A program made the translations under genes and the position numbers. This document shows, piece by piece, positions 1-7,943 of a stretch of 12,669 bases of DNA; the stretch's first letter is position 1, and every line of letters begins with the position of its first letter. Origin of the DNA: an uncultured Lachnospiraceae bacterium (GTDB lineage: Bacteria > Bacillota > Clostridia > Lachnospirales > Lachnospiraceae); assembly GCA_910579085.1 (NCBI GenBank), contig CAJTRU010000089.1, positions 1 to 12,669 of the forward strand, in the 5' to 3' direction. The notes below the pieces were generated by a model. It was not told the DNA's origin, ran no database searches, and saw nothing but the letters and a program-made list of their open reading frames with translations.

Positions 1-128
1 TAATTAAGGCTTTTTATTGATAATTATTCATGTACTACAATTTTTGTCTTTTTTGTATAATAAATTTACAAGTATCCATCTGGTTATTTGTAAGTAATAT
101 ACAAAAACAATAATAAGGAGGAAGTTTA

Positions 129-3100
129 ATGAGACGTGGATTACAGAAAAAGATTTTAGCTGGCCTGATGTCTTTTGCCCTGGTTGTACCATCCAGTGGT
201 ATTTTTGCCCTGGCAGACAGCCAGAAGGTGTCTGCTGAAGAAGACAAGAATACAGTACTTACTAAAATTCTTGGTGCAGAAGATATTAGTTTACGGATGA
301 AATGGAATGACAAATCAAACATTGGTGAGGAACACACAGTTACCCTTTCTAACGGAAGTACAATTAAAGTAAAAGACAATGGCACTATGCGTAAAGAAAT
401 GACTGCACAGCAGCTTGCTGATACAGAAATGGGCATGGGCATTAACATTGGAAATACTTTGGAAGCAATCCATCTTGTAGAAAACAAGAAGAACCTTAAT
501 GGTACAGATTTCGACAAAGCATGGGATGCTCCTGATTCTTCACATGTAGTTACACGTGAATATGTTGATTTATTACATAGCTATGGCATTAATACAGTAC
601 GTATTCCTGTAGCATGGTCTAATGGTGACCTTGATGATGGTAATTACAATATCCGTACTGAGCTCTTTGACAGGGTTGAAGAAGTTGTAAACTATGCCCT
701 TGACAATGGTATGTATGTTATTATTAACGACCATTGGGATAACCAGTGGTGGGGACAGTTTGGTGCATGCAAGAAAGATGCTGATGGCAACAAAGTAGCA
801 GACGAAGAAACACGTAAAGCAGCATGGACTAGATATGAAAAATACTGGACACAGATTTGTGAACGTTTTAAAGATTACTCAGACCACCTTATATTTGAAG
901 GTGCTAATGAAGAACTTGGTGACCGTCTTAATGATGCAATCTGCATAAACGGCCCTGCAAAAGGATATTGCAAACCAAACAATGCAGGTGCTGATATTGA
1001 AACAGTTACTGGTAATCTTACAACTGATGAATGTTATAAGACAACAAACGAAATTAACCAGAAGTTTGTAGATATTGTACGTAAGTCAGGCGGCAATAAT
1101 ACTAACAGGCACCTGCTTATAGCTGGATATGATACAAACATTGACAAGACCGTAGATGACAGGTTTGTTATGCCAACAGATATAGCAGAAAATGGCAAAA
1201 ATAAACTGTTTGTATCTGTACACTATTATACACCTTGGGATTTCTGTGGTGATAATGGTGCTGGTGACTATACTATAGCAGACCAGGAAGCGACTGTAGA
1301 AAACCTTAAGAAACTTGAAAAGTTCTCTAATGATGGTTATGCTGTAATTATAGGTGAATGTGGCGTCTGCAACCCTTCTGGTGTTACAGGAAGCGTAACA
1401 CAGTGGTTTAATGATACATTTACAGAATCAACAAAATACCATGCTGTTCCAGTCCTTTGGGACACAGGTGCTTTATTTGACCGTGAGAAACCAGCAATCA
1501 GCTATAAGGACATTGCAGTTTTCTTTAACACAATAAATGATGCAAAAGGCGATACTAGTGCAGAGAGAAATACAGGTGGTGCAGCAACTGCACCAGGCGC
1601 TACTGTTGCTGAAGTACCAGAATACCTTGATGGCACTTTATGGGGCACTCCTGGTATCCATGCATACCTTGCTTACCAGACAGCAAGCTGGGATTACCGT
1701 AACTCTTACAAACCACAGAAAAACCTTGGCAACAATGAACATAGCTGGGAATATGTACAGGCAGGCGGAAGCGAAGTTACTGCTGCAAATACTAAAGTAA
1801 CAGACGTACATATTACAGCAGATGGTGAATATACAGTTTCTGTTGAAGGTGTTGACCTTTCAGCAGCTAACTCTTTCAATATGCTTAGTATTGCTACAGA
1901 TATTGATAAGGAGCTTTATCCTGGAATTACTGTTACAGATGCTACACTTAAAGTAGATGGTGAAGTTGTTACAGAAGCACCTGTTACACCAATAGCAAAA
2001 GATGATGAAAAGTATTATAACTTTATGCTTGTTAATACATGGGGCAAGGATGCTTACCCATTAGCAGATGTTAATAAGAATGAAAAGCTTAAAATCCCTG
2101 CAAAGAGCATGGAAATCTCATTTAAGATTAACGGCTTAAGCACAGCACTTGCAGACGTTGAAAGTGGTGAATATATTAACCAGGAAACTGGTAAGAAGAT
2201 TTCTGAGCAAGCAAGCACTCCTGTCCTTAATGTACCAGGATACATTGATGGTTCTTTATGGGGCAACCCTGGTATACACGCATATGCTGGATTCCAGACA
2301 AGTAACTGGGATTACCGTAATGCTTATGCACCACAGAAGAATTTATCAACTAACAACCACAGCTGGGAGTATATACAGGCAGGCGGTGCTGAAGTTACTA
2401 CAGATGCAAAGGTAACAGATGTGCATATTACTGCTGATGGTGAATATACAGTTGCCATTGAAGGTATTGACCTTTCAGGAGCAAATAAATTCCAGATGCT
2501 TAGTGTTGCTACTGACATACAGAAAGACCTTTATCCTGGAATTACTGTTACAGATGCTACTCTTAAAATAGATGGCACAGCAGTAAATGATGCACCAGTA
2601 GAGCTTATAGTAAAGAGTGATGATAAGTATTATAACTTTATGTTTGTAAATGTGTATGGCAAAGATGCTTATCCATTAGCTGAAGCAAATGAAAATGAAA
2701 AAATCAAACTTCCTTCAAAAAGCATGGAAATCACATTTAAGATTAATGGTTTAAGCCAGGCACTTGCTGATATCGCAAGCGGTGAATACATTAACCAGGA
2801 AACTGGCAAAAAGATTTCTGATACAAGTACAGATGAGCCAGCTCCAGAAGAAACACCGAAACCTTCTGAAGAAGACAGCAACAGGCTTGCAAAAGGAGAT
2901 ACATTTACAGCTGGGAACTTTAAATATAAGGTTACAAAAGCTGCTACAGACTCAACAGATGGTGTTGTTACATTAACAGGATTATCTAAGAAAGGCCTTT
3001 CTGCTAAGAAGCTTAATGCTGTTGCAACTGTAGAAGGCAGCGATGAAGAAGACTATGCAGTTAAAACAGTTGGCAAGAAAGCATTTGCTGGGGCAAAAGC

Positions 3101-3314
3101 AACAGCAATTACATTAAACAAGAATATTAAAAATATTCCTGACCTTACATTCCAGAACTGCAAAAAGTTAAATACACTTACATTAAAAGCAAAACTGGCT
3201 AAAGTATCTAAAAACGCATTTAAAGGATGTAAGAATACAATTACTGTAAAAGGTACTTCAAGCAAAGCTAATAAAAACTTATTAAAGAAAACTTCTTATA
3301 AAAACTTTAAATAA
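129..3314 (+). CDS. Secreted multimodular GH5 endoglucanase with two tandem binding modules and a C-terminal LRR domain
   Basis: This is a 1061-residue extracellular beta-glucanase of glycoside hydrolase family 5, likely acting on cellulose, mixed-linkage glucan or xyloglucan. Residues 1-29 form a signal peptide (basic start, hydrophobic core, FALA before the cut; a second possible site is at A36). The catalytic domain spans about 92-470 and shows the family's key residues: R158, H202, N260-E261 as acid/base, H365 and Y367, E410 as nucleophile in IIGEC, and W444. The usual NEP motif reads NEE. Residues 496-692 and 702-897 are two near-identical repeats, probably binding modules of a CBM65-like type as in Eubacterium cellulosolvens Cel5A. 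This match is from memory and the repeats look longer than a single CBM65. A Pro/Glu linker (about 898-918) leads to a lysine-rich, BspA-like LRR_5 domain (919-1061), perhaps for surface retention; no LPXTG, SLH or dockerin motif is visible. AAGGAGG at 115-121, 7 nt before the ATG, fixes the start. GH5 is certain; subfamily and substrate are not. Confidence 0.93.
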   Translation: MRRGLQKKILAGLMSFALVVPSSGIFALADSQKVSAEEDKNTVLTKILGAEDISLRMKWNDKSNIGEEHTVTLSNGSTIKVKDNGTMRKEMTAQQLADTEMGMGINIGNTLEAIHLVENKKNLNGTDFDKAWDAPDSSHVVTREYVDLLHSYGINTVRIPVAWSNGDLDDGNYNIRTELFDRVEEVVNYALDNGMYVIINDHWDNQWWGQFGACKKDADGNKVADEETRKAAWTRYEKYWTQICERFKDYSDHLIFEGANEELGDRLNDAICINGPAKGYCKPNNAGADIETVTGNLTTDECYKTTNEINQKFVDIVRKSGGNNTNRHLLIAGYDTNIDKTVDDRFVMPTDIAENGKNKLFVSVHYYTPWDFCGDNGAGDYTIADQEATVENLKKLEKFSNDGYAVIIGECGVCNPSGVTGSVTQWFNDTFTESTKYHAVPVLWDTGALFDREKPAISYKDIAVFFNTINDAKGDTSAERNTGGAATAPGATVAEVPEYLDGTLWGTPGIHAYLAYQTASWDYRNSYKPQKNLGNNEHSWEYVQAGGSEVTAANTKVTDVHITADGEYTVSVEGVDLSAANSFNMLSIATDIDKELYPGITVTDATLKVDGEVVTEAPVTPIAKDDEKYYNFMLVNTWGKDAYPLADVNKNEKLKIPAKSMEISFKINGLSTALADVESGEYINQETGKKISEQASTPVLNVPGYIDGSLWGNPGIHAYAGFQTSNWDYRNAYAPQKNLSTNNHSWEYIQAGGAEVTTDAKVTDVHITADGEYTVAIEGIDLSGANKFQMLSVATDIQKDLYPGITVTDATLKIDGTAVNDAPVELIVKSDDKYYNFMFVNVYGKDAYPLAEANENEKIKLPSKSMEITFKINGLSQALADIASGEYINQETGKKISDTSTDEPAPEETPKPSEEDSNRLAKGDTFTAGNFKYKVTKAATDSTDGVVTLTGLSKKGLSAKKLNAVATVEGSDEEDYAVKTVGKKAFAGAKATAITLNKNIKNIPDLTFQNCKKLNTLTLKAKLAKVSKNAFKGCKNTITVKGTSSKANKNLLKKTSYKNFK
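1614..2204 (+). repeat. Intragenic tandem module, copy 1 (probable carbohydrate-binding module)
   Basis: This segment encodes residues 496-692 of the GH5 enzyme and is the first of two in-frame copies. It starts VPEYLDG and ends with GEYINQETGKKIS, the same ending as copy 2. By eye about three quarters of the residues match copy 2, including conserved aromatics in LWG, WDYRN, HSWEY and LYPGITVTDATLK, which suit a beta-sandwich binding a glucan chain. CBM65-like identity is an inference from the GH5 and tandem-module context. Confidence 0.7.
2232..2819 (+). repeat. Intragenic tandem module, copy 2 (probable carbohydrate-binding module)
   Basis: This segment encodes residues 702-897, the second copy, separated from copy 1 by a nine-residue spacer. 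It starts VPGYIDG, is one residue shorter than copy 1 after the shared AGG.EVT motif, and keeps all the conserved tryptophans except one position that reads VYGKD instead of TWGKD. Similarity extends to the DNA, with long shared stretches around VTDVHITADGEYT and at the C-terminal end, which indicates tandem duplication. Confidence 0.7.
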
Positions 3315-3365
3315 TTAGCATTATTTAACTCATTTAATACAATTCTTTAAAAAGTTTCATAATTT

Positions 3366-3399
3366 TACAGCCCCGCTGCATTAGAACAGCGGGGCTGTA
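3366..3399. terminator. Strong hairpin between convergent genes, probable terminator
   Basis: A perfect 13-bp stem (left arm 3366-3378, right arm 3387-3399) encloses an 8-nt loop. The core arms are ACAGCCCCGCTG and CAGCGGGGCTGT, far more GC-rich than the surroundings. It lies 51 nt after the glucanase stop and directly next to the stop codon of the convergent ABC gene. On the + strand it is followed by a T-rich but interrupted stretch; on the - strand the following bases start AAAATTATG. It probably serves the glucanase best and may act in both directions. Confidence 0.75.
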
Positions 3400-5160
3400 T
3401 TAATTATATTCTTTTCTTAATCCTTCTTTATACCATTGGGCCTGCTCATTCCACATACAGTAAAAACGTCCTTGTTTCTTCATTAACTGTTCAAAATTTC
3501 CCATTTCAACAATTTTTCCATCCTCCATTACAATAATTTTACTAGCACTCCGTACTGCACCTAACCGGTGTGTAGCCATAATAACAGTCCTTTCCCCTGC
3601 AAGCTCATTTATCCTCTCGTAAATTGCCATTTCTTCCAGCGGGTCAATTGAAGCTGTAGGTTCATCCAGGAACAAAACAGGCCGTTCACGGTAATAGCTT
3701 CTTGCTAATGCCAGACGCTGCCACTGTCCTCCTGACAGCCCTGTCCCGCCAAATTCCCTGCCTAAAAGTATTTCTTCTGGATTTCCTGGAACAGATATTC
3801 CTGCCTGCTCCAGCGCATTACAGATTTTTCCAATATCCATTTCCTGGATTGTATCAGCCAGATAAACGTTTTGTGCCAATGTAAGCTTATAATGGCCAAA
3901 TTCCTGGTATACCGCACTAATATGCCTGAAAATGCTATTCTCACGAAGCCGGCAGCGTGGTATGCCACCCATCTCCATTAACCCCTCTGATGGCAAAAGA
4001 AAACCTGATAATAACTTTTCCAGTGTAGTTTTACCTGCCCCGTTCTCCCCTGCAATTGCAATCTTTTCCCCCTTTTTTACAGACAAGGAAATATCCTTTA
4101 ATGCATAATCCTTTGCTCCAGGATATTTGTAAAATACATGCTCCAGATGTGCAATTCCACTGTTAATTTCCATATCTTCTGTCCCATCCTTTATATCAAA
4201 ATCCATAAGGGTAAAAAAGGAAGCAGACATAACACTTGTATGCAGAATTTCACCTGCATGGCTGAAAAGCTGTGTAAATGAGTTTGTCAAAACAGTAAAG
4301 CTTGCCAGAAGTACAGAAAAACCTCCTATGGTAATCCTGCCTGTTACCAGCATCCACACCATTATAAAAACAGCTATGAATCGTAACAGGGATTTTACCC
4401 CTGCAAATATAATACCAGTGCGCCCCACCTGCCAGACTTGCCTGCACTCTTTTAAATTAACTTCACTACATGCTTCCAGGTATTTTCCTGCTATATAATG
4501 GCTTGCCCCATAATGCGAAAGTTCTTTTTTACTGCCTTCTGATGAAAGAAGGCTAAAGGCATAATTTTTTCTGCGCAATGGCTGCGCCAAGTCCTGCATA
4601 AGACCCGCCTGGTATTTTGCATCCCATAACTTTTCTATAATAACAGGAACACTAACCAGCACAACAAAAATAATTAACAATGGATTTATAGAAGCCAGAT
4701 AGCCTCCTACAGACAGCAAATTGCAAACCAGAACAAACAGCAGCACTGACAAATTAGCAGTAAATACCAGAAACATTGATGACTGCTTTGCATTTTGTAC
4801 AATTTGGTAATACTGTGCACAATCATAATATTCCAAAGGAATCTGTGCACTTTTTTTATGTATTTTAGCATCTAAGCCCATAAAAACGTATCTGAAATAC
4901 CCAAATTCCATATACTGCTTTGAAACCAGGCTGGACAGTTTAAGAACCATATAAACCCCAATTAATAATAAAACTGGTTTCATATAGTGGAATAAGGAAA
5001 AATCCTGTGTTAAACTGGCGGCATTGTCAACAACCTGACGCTGTAGTGACAATAATACAGCAGGCAGTAAAGCGCCAGGCAGGCACAATAATAAATAAAC
5101 TGCCATCCTCAATGGTGAAATAGAAAAAACTGTTTTCAGAATTCTTATTATATTTTTCAT
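3400..5160 (-). CDS. ABC exporter half-transporter (permease fused to ATPase), second gene of pair
   Basis: This 586-residue membrane protein joins a six-helix-type transmembrane domain (about 1-320, with hydrophobic stretches near 18-38, 60-80, 130-180 and 245-290) to a C-terminal ATPase domain. The ATPase motifs are complete: Walker A GENGAGKTT at 371-379, signature LSGGQ at 475-479, Walker B ending in D499-E500 with the catalytic glutamate present, and the H-loop H531. It starts inside the stop of the upstream half-transporter (ATGA overlap at 5157-5160), with AAGGA 8 nt before its ATG, so the two are translationally coupled and probably form a heterodimer. The divergent TetR gene suggests export of a drug or toxic compound, but the substrate cannot be read from the sequence. 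No peptidase domain or precursor peptide is seen beside it, which argues weakly against a dedicated bacteriocin exporter. Confidence 0.93.
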   Translation of the reverse strand: MKNIIRILKTVFSISPLRMAVYLLLCLPGALLPAVLLSLQRQVVDNAASLTQDFSLFHYMKPVLLLIGVYMVLKLSSLVSKQYMEFGYFRYVFMGLDAKIHKKSAQIPLEYYDCAQYYQIVQNAKQSSMFLVFTANLSVLLFVLVCNLLSVGGYLASINPLLIIFVVLVSVPVIIEKLWDAKYQAGLMQDLAQPLRRKNYAFSLLSSEGSKKELSHYGASHYIAGKYLEACSEVNLKECRQVWQVGRTGIIFAGVKSLLRFIAVFIMVWMLVTGRITIGGFSVLLASFTVLTNSFTQLFSHAGEILHTSVMSASFFTLMDFDIKDGTEDMEINSGIAHLEHVFYKYPGAKDYALKDISLSVKKGEKIAIAGENGAGKTTLEKLLSGFLLPSEGLMEMGGIPRCRLRENSIFRHISAVYQEFGHYKLTLAQNVYLADTIQEMDIGKICNALEQAGISVPGNPEEILLGREFGGTGLSGGQWQRLALARSYYRERPVLFLDEPTASIDPLEEMAIYERINELAGERTVIMATHRLGAVRSASKIIVMEDGKIVEMGNFEQLMKKQGRFYCMWNEQAQWYKEGLRKEYN

Positions 5161-6914
5161 TCATACATTCCTTTCTGTGCCTGGAACATCCTGCTGTAAA
5201 GGCCGTCCTTTTTCTGCATTAACTGTGCATGGTTTCCCTGCTCCACAAACCGCCCGCTCTCCATAACACAGATTTCATCTGCAACAGCCGCCGCGCCTAG
5301 ACGGTGGGTCACAAATATATTGGCACATTTATCATTGCGCTTATGTAAAAAGTCCTTATACAGACGTGATTCAGCTAATGCATCCATTGAGGCGGCTGGT
5401 TCATCCCAGATACATATACCAGCCCTGCGGTACAGCATACGGGCAATAGACAGGCGCTGCCACTGCCCTCCTGACAAACCAGTACCGCTATCTTCCAGAT
5501 TCCCAAGCTGTGTATTATAATCATCTGGAAATGACAAAATCCTTTTGTCCACTCCTGCCTCCTTAGCTGCCATCTCCATTCCCGTGTACCAGTCTTTCCT
5601 TCCCAGGCTTGAAATAATAATATTCTCTTTAACAGTATAATAATATCTGCCAAAATCCTGGAAAACTGCTGAAAAATAGCGCTGCTGCTCTTCAAATCCC
5701 ATATCTTGTGTGTTTATCCCATCTATAGTAATAATGCCACTATCTGGTTTGTAAAATCCCATAACCAGTTTTAACAGCGTAGTCTTTCCACAGCCATTTT
5801 CCCCTGCTAAGGCATAATTTTTCCCAGCATAAAATGTAAAATCCAGCCCGTCCAGTACAGGCTTTTCCTGTCCAGGATAGCGGAATACAATATTTTCACC
5901 TTTTATAACATGGAAAACTGGCAGCGCACTGTTTTCCTGCGTATTTACATAATACTGCTCTGGCAAGGCATAAAGTTCCCCCATATCTTTAAGGCATGAC
6001 AGATATTCCTGGTAAACTGGCCAGTAGCTGCTTCCAGTTGCCACAAAGAAAGCCCCAAGCCTTGCCAGTGCTGGAATAATAGATATATATAAGCCAATAT
6101 CAATTTGCCCTTTATACAATGGCACTAGAAAAACCAGATATGCAGATGCAGAAAAAAGAAAAGTAATATTATCATAAACCCACAAAACCATATTAGAAAA
6201 AAATATGCTCCTGGTTAATTTCTTTCCAGACTGTATAGTTTCTTCCTTATAAAGCTTCTGGATATAAGGAGTATATCCAAAAAGCTTTTTTTCCTGTGAC
6301 AAATTCCGTTCAAATAACAGTCCTGACAGATAATCACTTCTCCGGCAGCTCTCCTGTCTTGTCTGGTACATTGCAGCTTTACTTTTTCCAATAAGGCGGA
6401 ACACAACAGCCATTAGTACCAGAAGCAAAAGAATTACAGGAAAAAAGAAAGGGACTTTGCCAATAACAAGCACAAACACCCCTGCTGTCCCCAATACACC
6501 TCCAAATATATGTAACACAGAAAAAAAGCCACTTGTATAACGCTTTTCTGGTTTATCATGCATACGTGCAAGAAGTGCCTGGTTATCTGCATTTTCAAGC
6601 GCCTCCATTGAAATGCGTGCTGTTTTTTCTATAACTGCCCTTTCAAGGTGTATACGTAATTGCAGGCAGATTTTATCTTCAATGTACCCCAGCAATGGTG
6701 CTTGTAAATAATAAAAAGCATAAATAGCAGATACCACAATGGCAAAAATAGCAGACTTCATCCATTGCAGACCTGAAAAATTATTAATAAAACGTTCCAT
6801 TATTATTACTTCTGACACATTGGAAACAGCCTGTATTATAACTAAAAATACCGCTGCCAGTGCAGCATAAGGCTTTTTGGCAATTAAATTCCAGACAGTT
6901 GAAGGTTTATGCAT
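5157..6914 (-). CDS. ABC exporter half-transporter (permease fused to ATPase), first gene of pair
   Basis: This 585-residue protein has the same build as its partner: an N-terminal transmembrane domain with hydrophobic helices near 15-40, 55-80, 135-180 and 240-300, then an ATPase domain with Walker A GENGCGKTT at 371-379, LSGGQ at 480-484, Walker B ending D504-E505, and H537. Both ATP sites of a heterodimer would therefore have a catalytic glutamate, unlike exporters with one degenerate site. The start is placed at the ATG at 6914 because GGGGAGGG lies 5 nt upstream; the open frame continues to an ATG at 6929 with no ribosome binding site. It lies 337 nt from the divergent TetR gene, which probably regulates it. 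The substrate is unknown; multidrug or peptide export are the likeliest choices. Confidence 0.93.
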   Translation of the reverse strand: MHKPSTVWNLIAKKPYAALAAVFLVIIQAVSNVSEVIIMERFINNFSGLQWMKSAIFAIVVSAIYAFYYLQAPLLGYIEDKICLQLRIHLERAVIEKTARISMEALENADNQALLARMHDKPEKRYTSGFFSVLHIFGGVLGTAGVFVLVIGKVPFFFPVILLLLVLMAVVFRLIGKSKAAMYQTRQESCRRSDYLSGLLFERNLSQEKKLFGYTPYIQKLYKEETIQSGKKLTRSIFFSNMVLWVYDNITFLFSASAYLVFLVPLYKGQIDIGLYISIIPALARLGAFFVATGSSYWPVYQEYLSCLKDMGELYALPEQYYVNTQENSALPVFHVIKGENIVFRYPGQEKPVLDGLDFTFYAGKNYALAGENGCGKTTLLKLVMGFYKPDSGIITIDGINTQDMGFEEQQRYFSAVFQDFGRYYYTVKENIIISSLGRKDWYTGMEMAAKEAGVDKRILSFPDDYNTQLGNLEDSGTGLSGGQWQRLSIARMLYRRAGICIWDEPAASMDALAESRLYKDFLHKRNDKCANIFVTHRLGAAAVADEICVMESGRFVEQGNHAQLMQKKDGLYSRMFQAQKGMYE

Positions 6915-6962
6915 TTTATCCCTCCCCATAAAAACTTATAATAATCACAAATATAAAAAATA

Positions 6963-6994
6963 ATAAGTTATTAAATTACCGGCATATAACTTAT
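6963..6994. promoter_or_regulatory. Inverted repeat in the ABC operon leader, possible operator
   Basis: Two perfect 9-nt arms, ATAAGTTAT at 6963-6971 and ATAACTTAT at 6986-6994, are separated by 14 nt. They lie just downstream of the predicted ABC promoter, where a repressor could block transcription. The arms differ from the tetR-promoter palindrome, and such repeats arise fairly easily in AT-rich DNA, so the role is uncertain. Confidence 0.35.
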
Positions 6995-7005
6995 ACGGTT
7001 ATTTT

Positions 7006-7033
7006 ATCATACGGGCAAATGCCTTTCAATCAA
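7006..7033 (-). promoter_or_regulatory. Candidate promoter of the ABC exporter operon
   Basis: Read on the - strand, TTGATT (7033-7028) and TATGAT (7011-7006) are 16 nt apart, about 92 nt before the ATG at 6914. The -10 matches five of six consensus bases and the -35 four of six. The spacer contains the small inverted repeat GGCAAATGCC (7014-7023). It is the best candidate in the region, but other AT-rich hexamers exist. Confidence 0.4.
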
Positions 7034-7187
7034 CTGTTTATACTGGTTATAATAGGATTTATATTCCACCTTTTTATACAATAGATGGTAAATTGCTGGA
7101 TTTGTTTAAACTGTAAATTATCTTATTATTTAAAGGTTTTAGATATAAAATTTTATGAAACTTATGTGTTTATTATCTGGTTTTTAG

Positions 7188-7216
7188 TTGACAATGGCTT
7201 TTATGCCATTTATAAT
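7188..7216 (+). promoter_or_regulatory. Consensus sigma-A promoter of the TetR-family gene
   Basis: TTGACA at 7188-7193 and TATAAT at 7211-7216 are exact consensus hexamers with an ideal 17-nt spacer. Transcription would start near 7223, giving a leader of about 30 nt to the ATG at 7252. Such a strong promoter in front of a regulator gene normally implies tight self-repression, which fits the two inverted repeats placed on it. Confidence 0.88.
7193..7210. promoter_or_regulatory. Inverted repeat filling the promoter spacer, candidate operator
   Basis: AATGGC at 7193-7198 and GCCATT at 7205-7210 are perfect inverted arms separated by TTTTAT. They fill the spacer exactly between the -35 and -10 hexamers, where a bound repressor would exclude RNA polymerase. 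TetR-family dimers typically bind such sites. Confidence 0.55.
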
Positions 7217-7237
7217 TAAACTCAAAGTCTAATTATA
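7211..7237. promoter_or_regulatory. 27-bp near-perfect palindrome over the -10 and start site, candidate TetR operator
   Basis: The left arm TATAATTAAACT (7211-7222) and right arm AGTCTAATTATA (7226-7237) match at 11 of 12 positions around a 3-nt centre, with one mismatch at 7219/7229. The palindrome begins with the -10 hexamer and is centred on the expected transcription start, the classic position for self-repression. Part of the match is owed to AT-richness, but the ACT/AGT inner arms add specificity. Confidence 0.6.
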
Positions 7238-7251
7238 GCTGGAGGCAGGAT

Positions 7252-7884
7252 ATGGGACGTAGAAAAAAAGAACCAATAAGTGCACACAGGGAAAAAATTG
7301 CTGCTGCCGCATCTGTATTGTTTATGGAAAAGGGAATTACTGCAACTTCTATGGATGATATTGCAAAAGCTGCTGGGTATAGTAAAGCAACTTTATATGT
7401 ATATTTTAAAAATAAAGAGGAAATCACGGGTATTCTTGTGCTGGATAGTATGAAAAAACTTTATGGCTATATTTCTTCTGCATTAGAGCAGCAAGAAACT
7501 ACCAAAACAACATATGATTTAATTTGTAACGGATTAGTCCAGTACCAGGAAGAGTTTCCTTTTTATTTAAAAATGGTGCTTGATAAAATCAACATTAATT
7601 TTGAAAACCAGGACTATCTGCCTGAAGAGAAAGAAACTTACCAGATAGGTGAGAAAATAAACGGAAAGATAAAGGAGTTTTTAATATCTGGAATTGAAAA
7701 AGGTGATTTACGCAGTAACCTGGAAATTATGCCTGTAATCTTTAATTTCTGGGGTATGCTGTCTGGTATTATACAGCTTGCTAATAATAAAGAAGAATAT
7801 ATACAAAGTTTAATGGGATTATCTAAAAACCAGTTTTTAGAATATGGTTTTAATATGCTGTACTGCTCAATATCAAATAAATAA
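7252..7884 (+). CDS. TetR-family transcriptional regulator
   Basis: This 210-residue cytoplasmic repressor has the typical TetR build: an N-terminal helix-turn-helix domain at about 10-55 (basic start, then the recognisable TSMDDIAKAAGYSKATLYVYF segment) followed by a variable all-helical ligand and dimer domain. Its length is normal for the family. GGAGG at 7241-7245 lies 6 nt before the ATG, fixing the start. It is divergent from the two-gene ABC exporter, the usual arrangement when a TetR protein represses an efflux pump until a ligand releases it. Two inverted repeats on its own promoter support self-repression. The ligand cannot be inferred, and control of the exporter is an inference from position. 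Confidence 0.93.
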   Translation: MGRRKKEPISAHREKIAAAASVLFMEKGITATSMDDIAKAAGYSKATLYVYFKNKEEITGILVLDSMKKLYGYISSALEQQETTKTTYDLICNGLVQYQEEFPFYLKMVLDKININFENQDYLPEEKETYQIGEKINGKIKEFLISGIEKGDLRSNLEIMPVIFNFWGMLSGIIQLANNKEEYIQSLMGLSKNQFLEYGFNMLYCSISNK

Positions 7885-7943
7885 AATTTTTAAGAAAACA
7901 AGCAAAAAACCAATATAAAGAACCAGGTGTATCAAATAACAAA

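Larger units (their letters stand above)
6915..7251. other. Divergent intergenic control region between ABC operon and tetR-type gene
   Basis: This very AT-rich, 337-nt stretch has no gene. It contains the consensus promoter of the TetR gene with two inverted repeats at its right end, and a weaker promoter candidate plus short inverted repeats for the ABC operon in its left third (given separately). The middle part, about 7040-7185, shows no structure I can support. Confidence 0.7.

Noticed and set aside
31..61. TATAAT at 56-61 as the glucanase promoter -10
   Set aside because: The hexamer is perfect but no acceptable -35 is found at 16-18 nt, and the region is so AT-rich that a chance match is likely.
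1537..2415. Two similar open frames (1537-1800 and 2149-2415, +) in another frame inside the glucanase, resembling each other
   Set aside because: They are the out-of-frame readings of the two duplicated modules; the resemblance comes from the DNA repeat, and neither has a ribosome binding site.
6915..6929. Longer start of the upstream ABC gene at 6929
   Set aside because: No ribosome binding site precedes 6929, whereas GGGGAGGG lies directly before the internal ATG at 6914.
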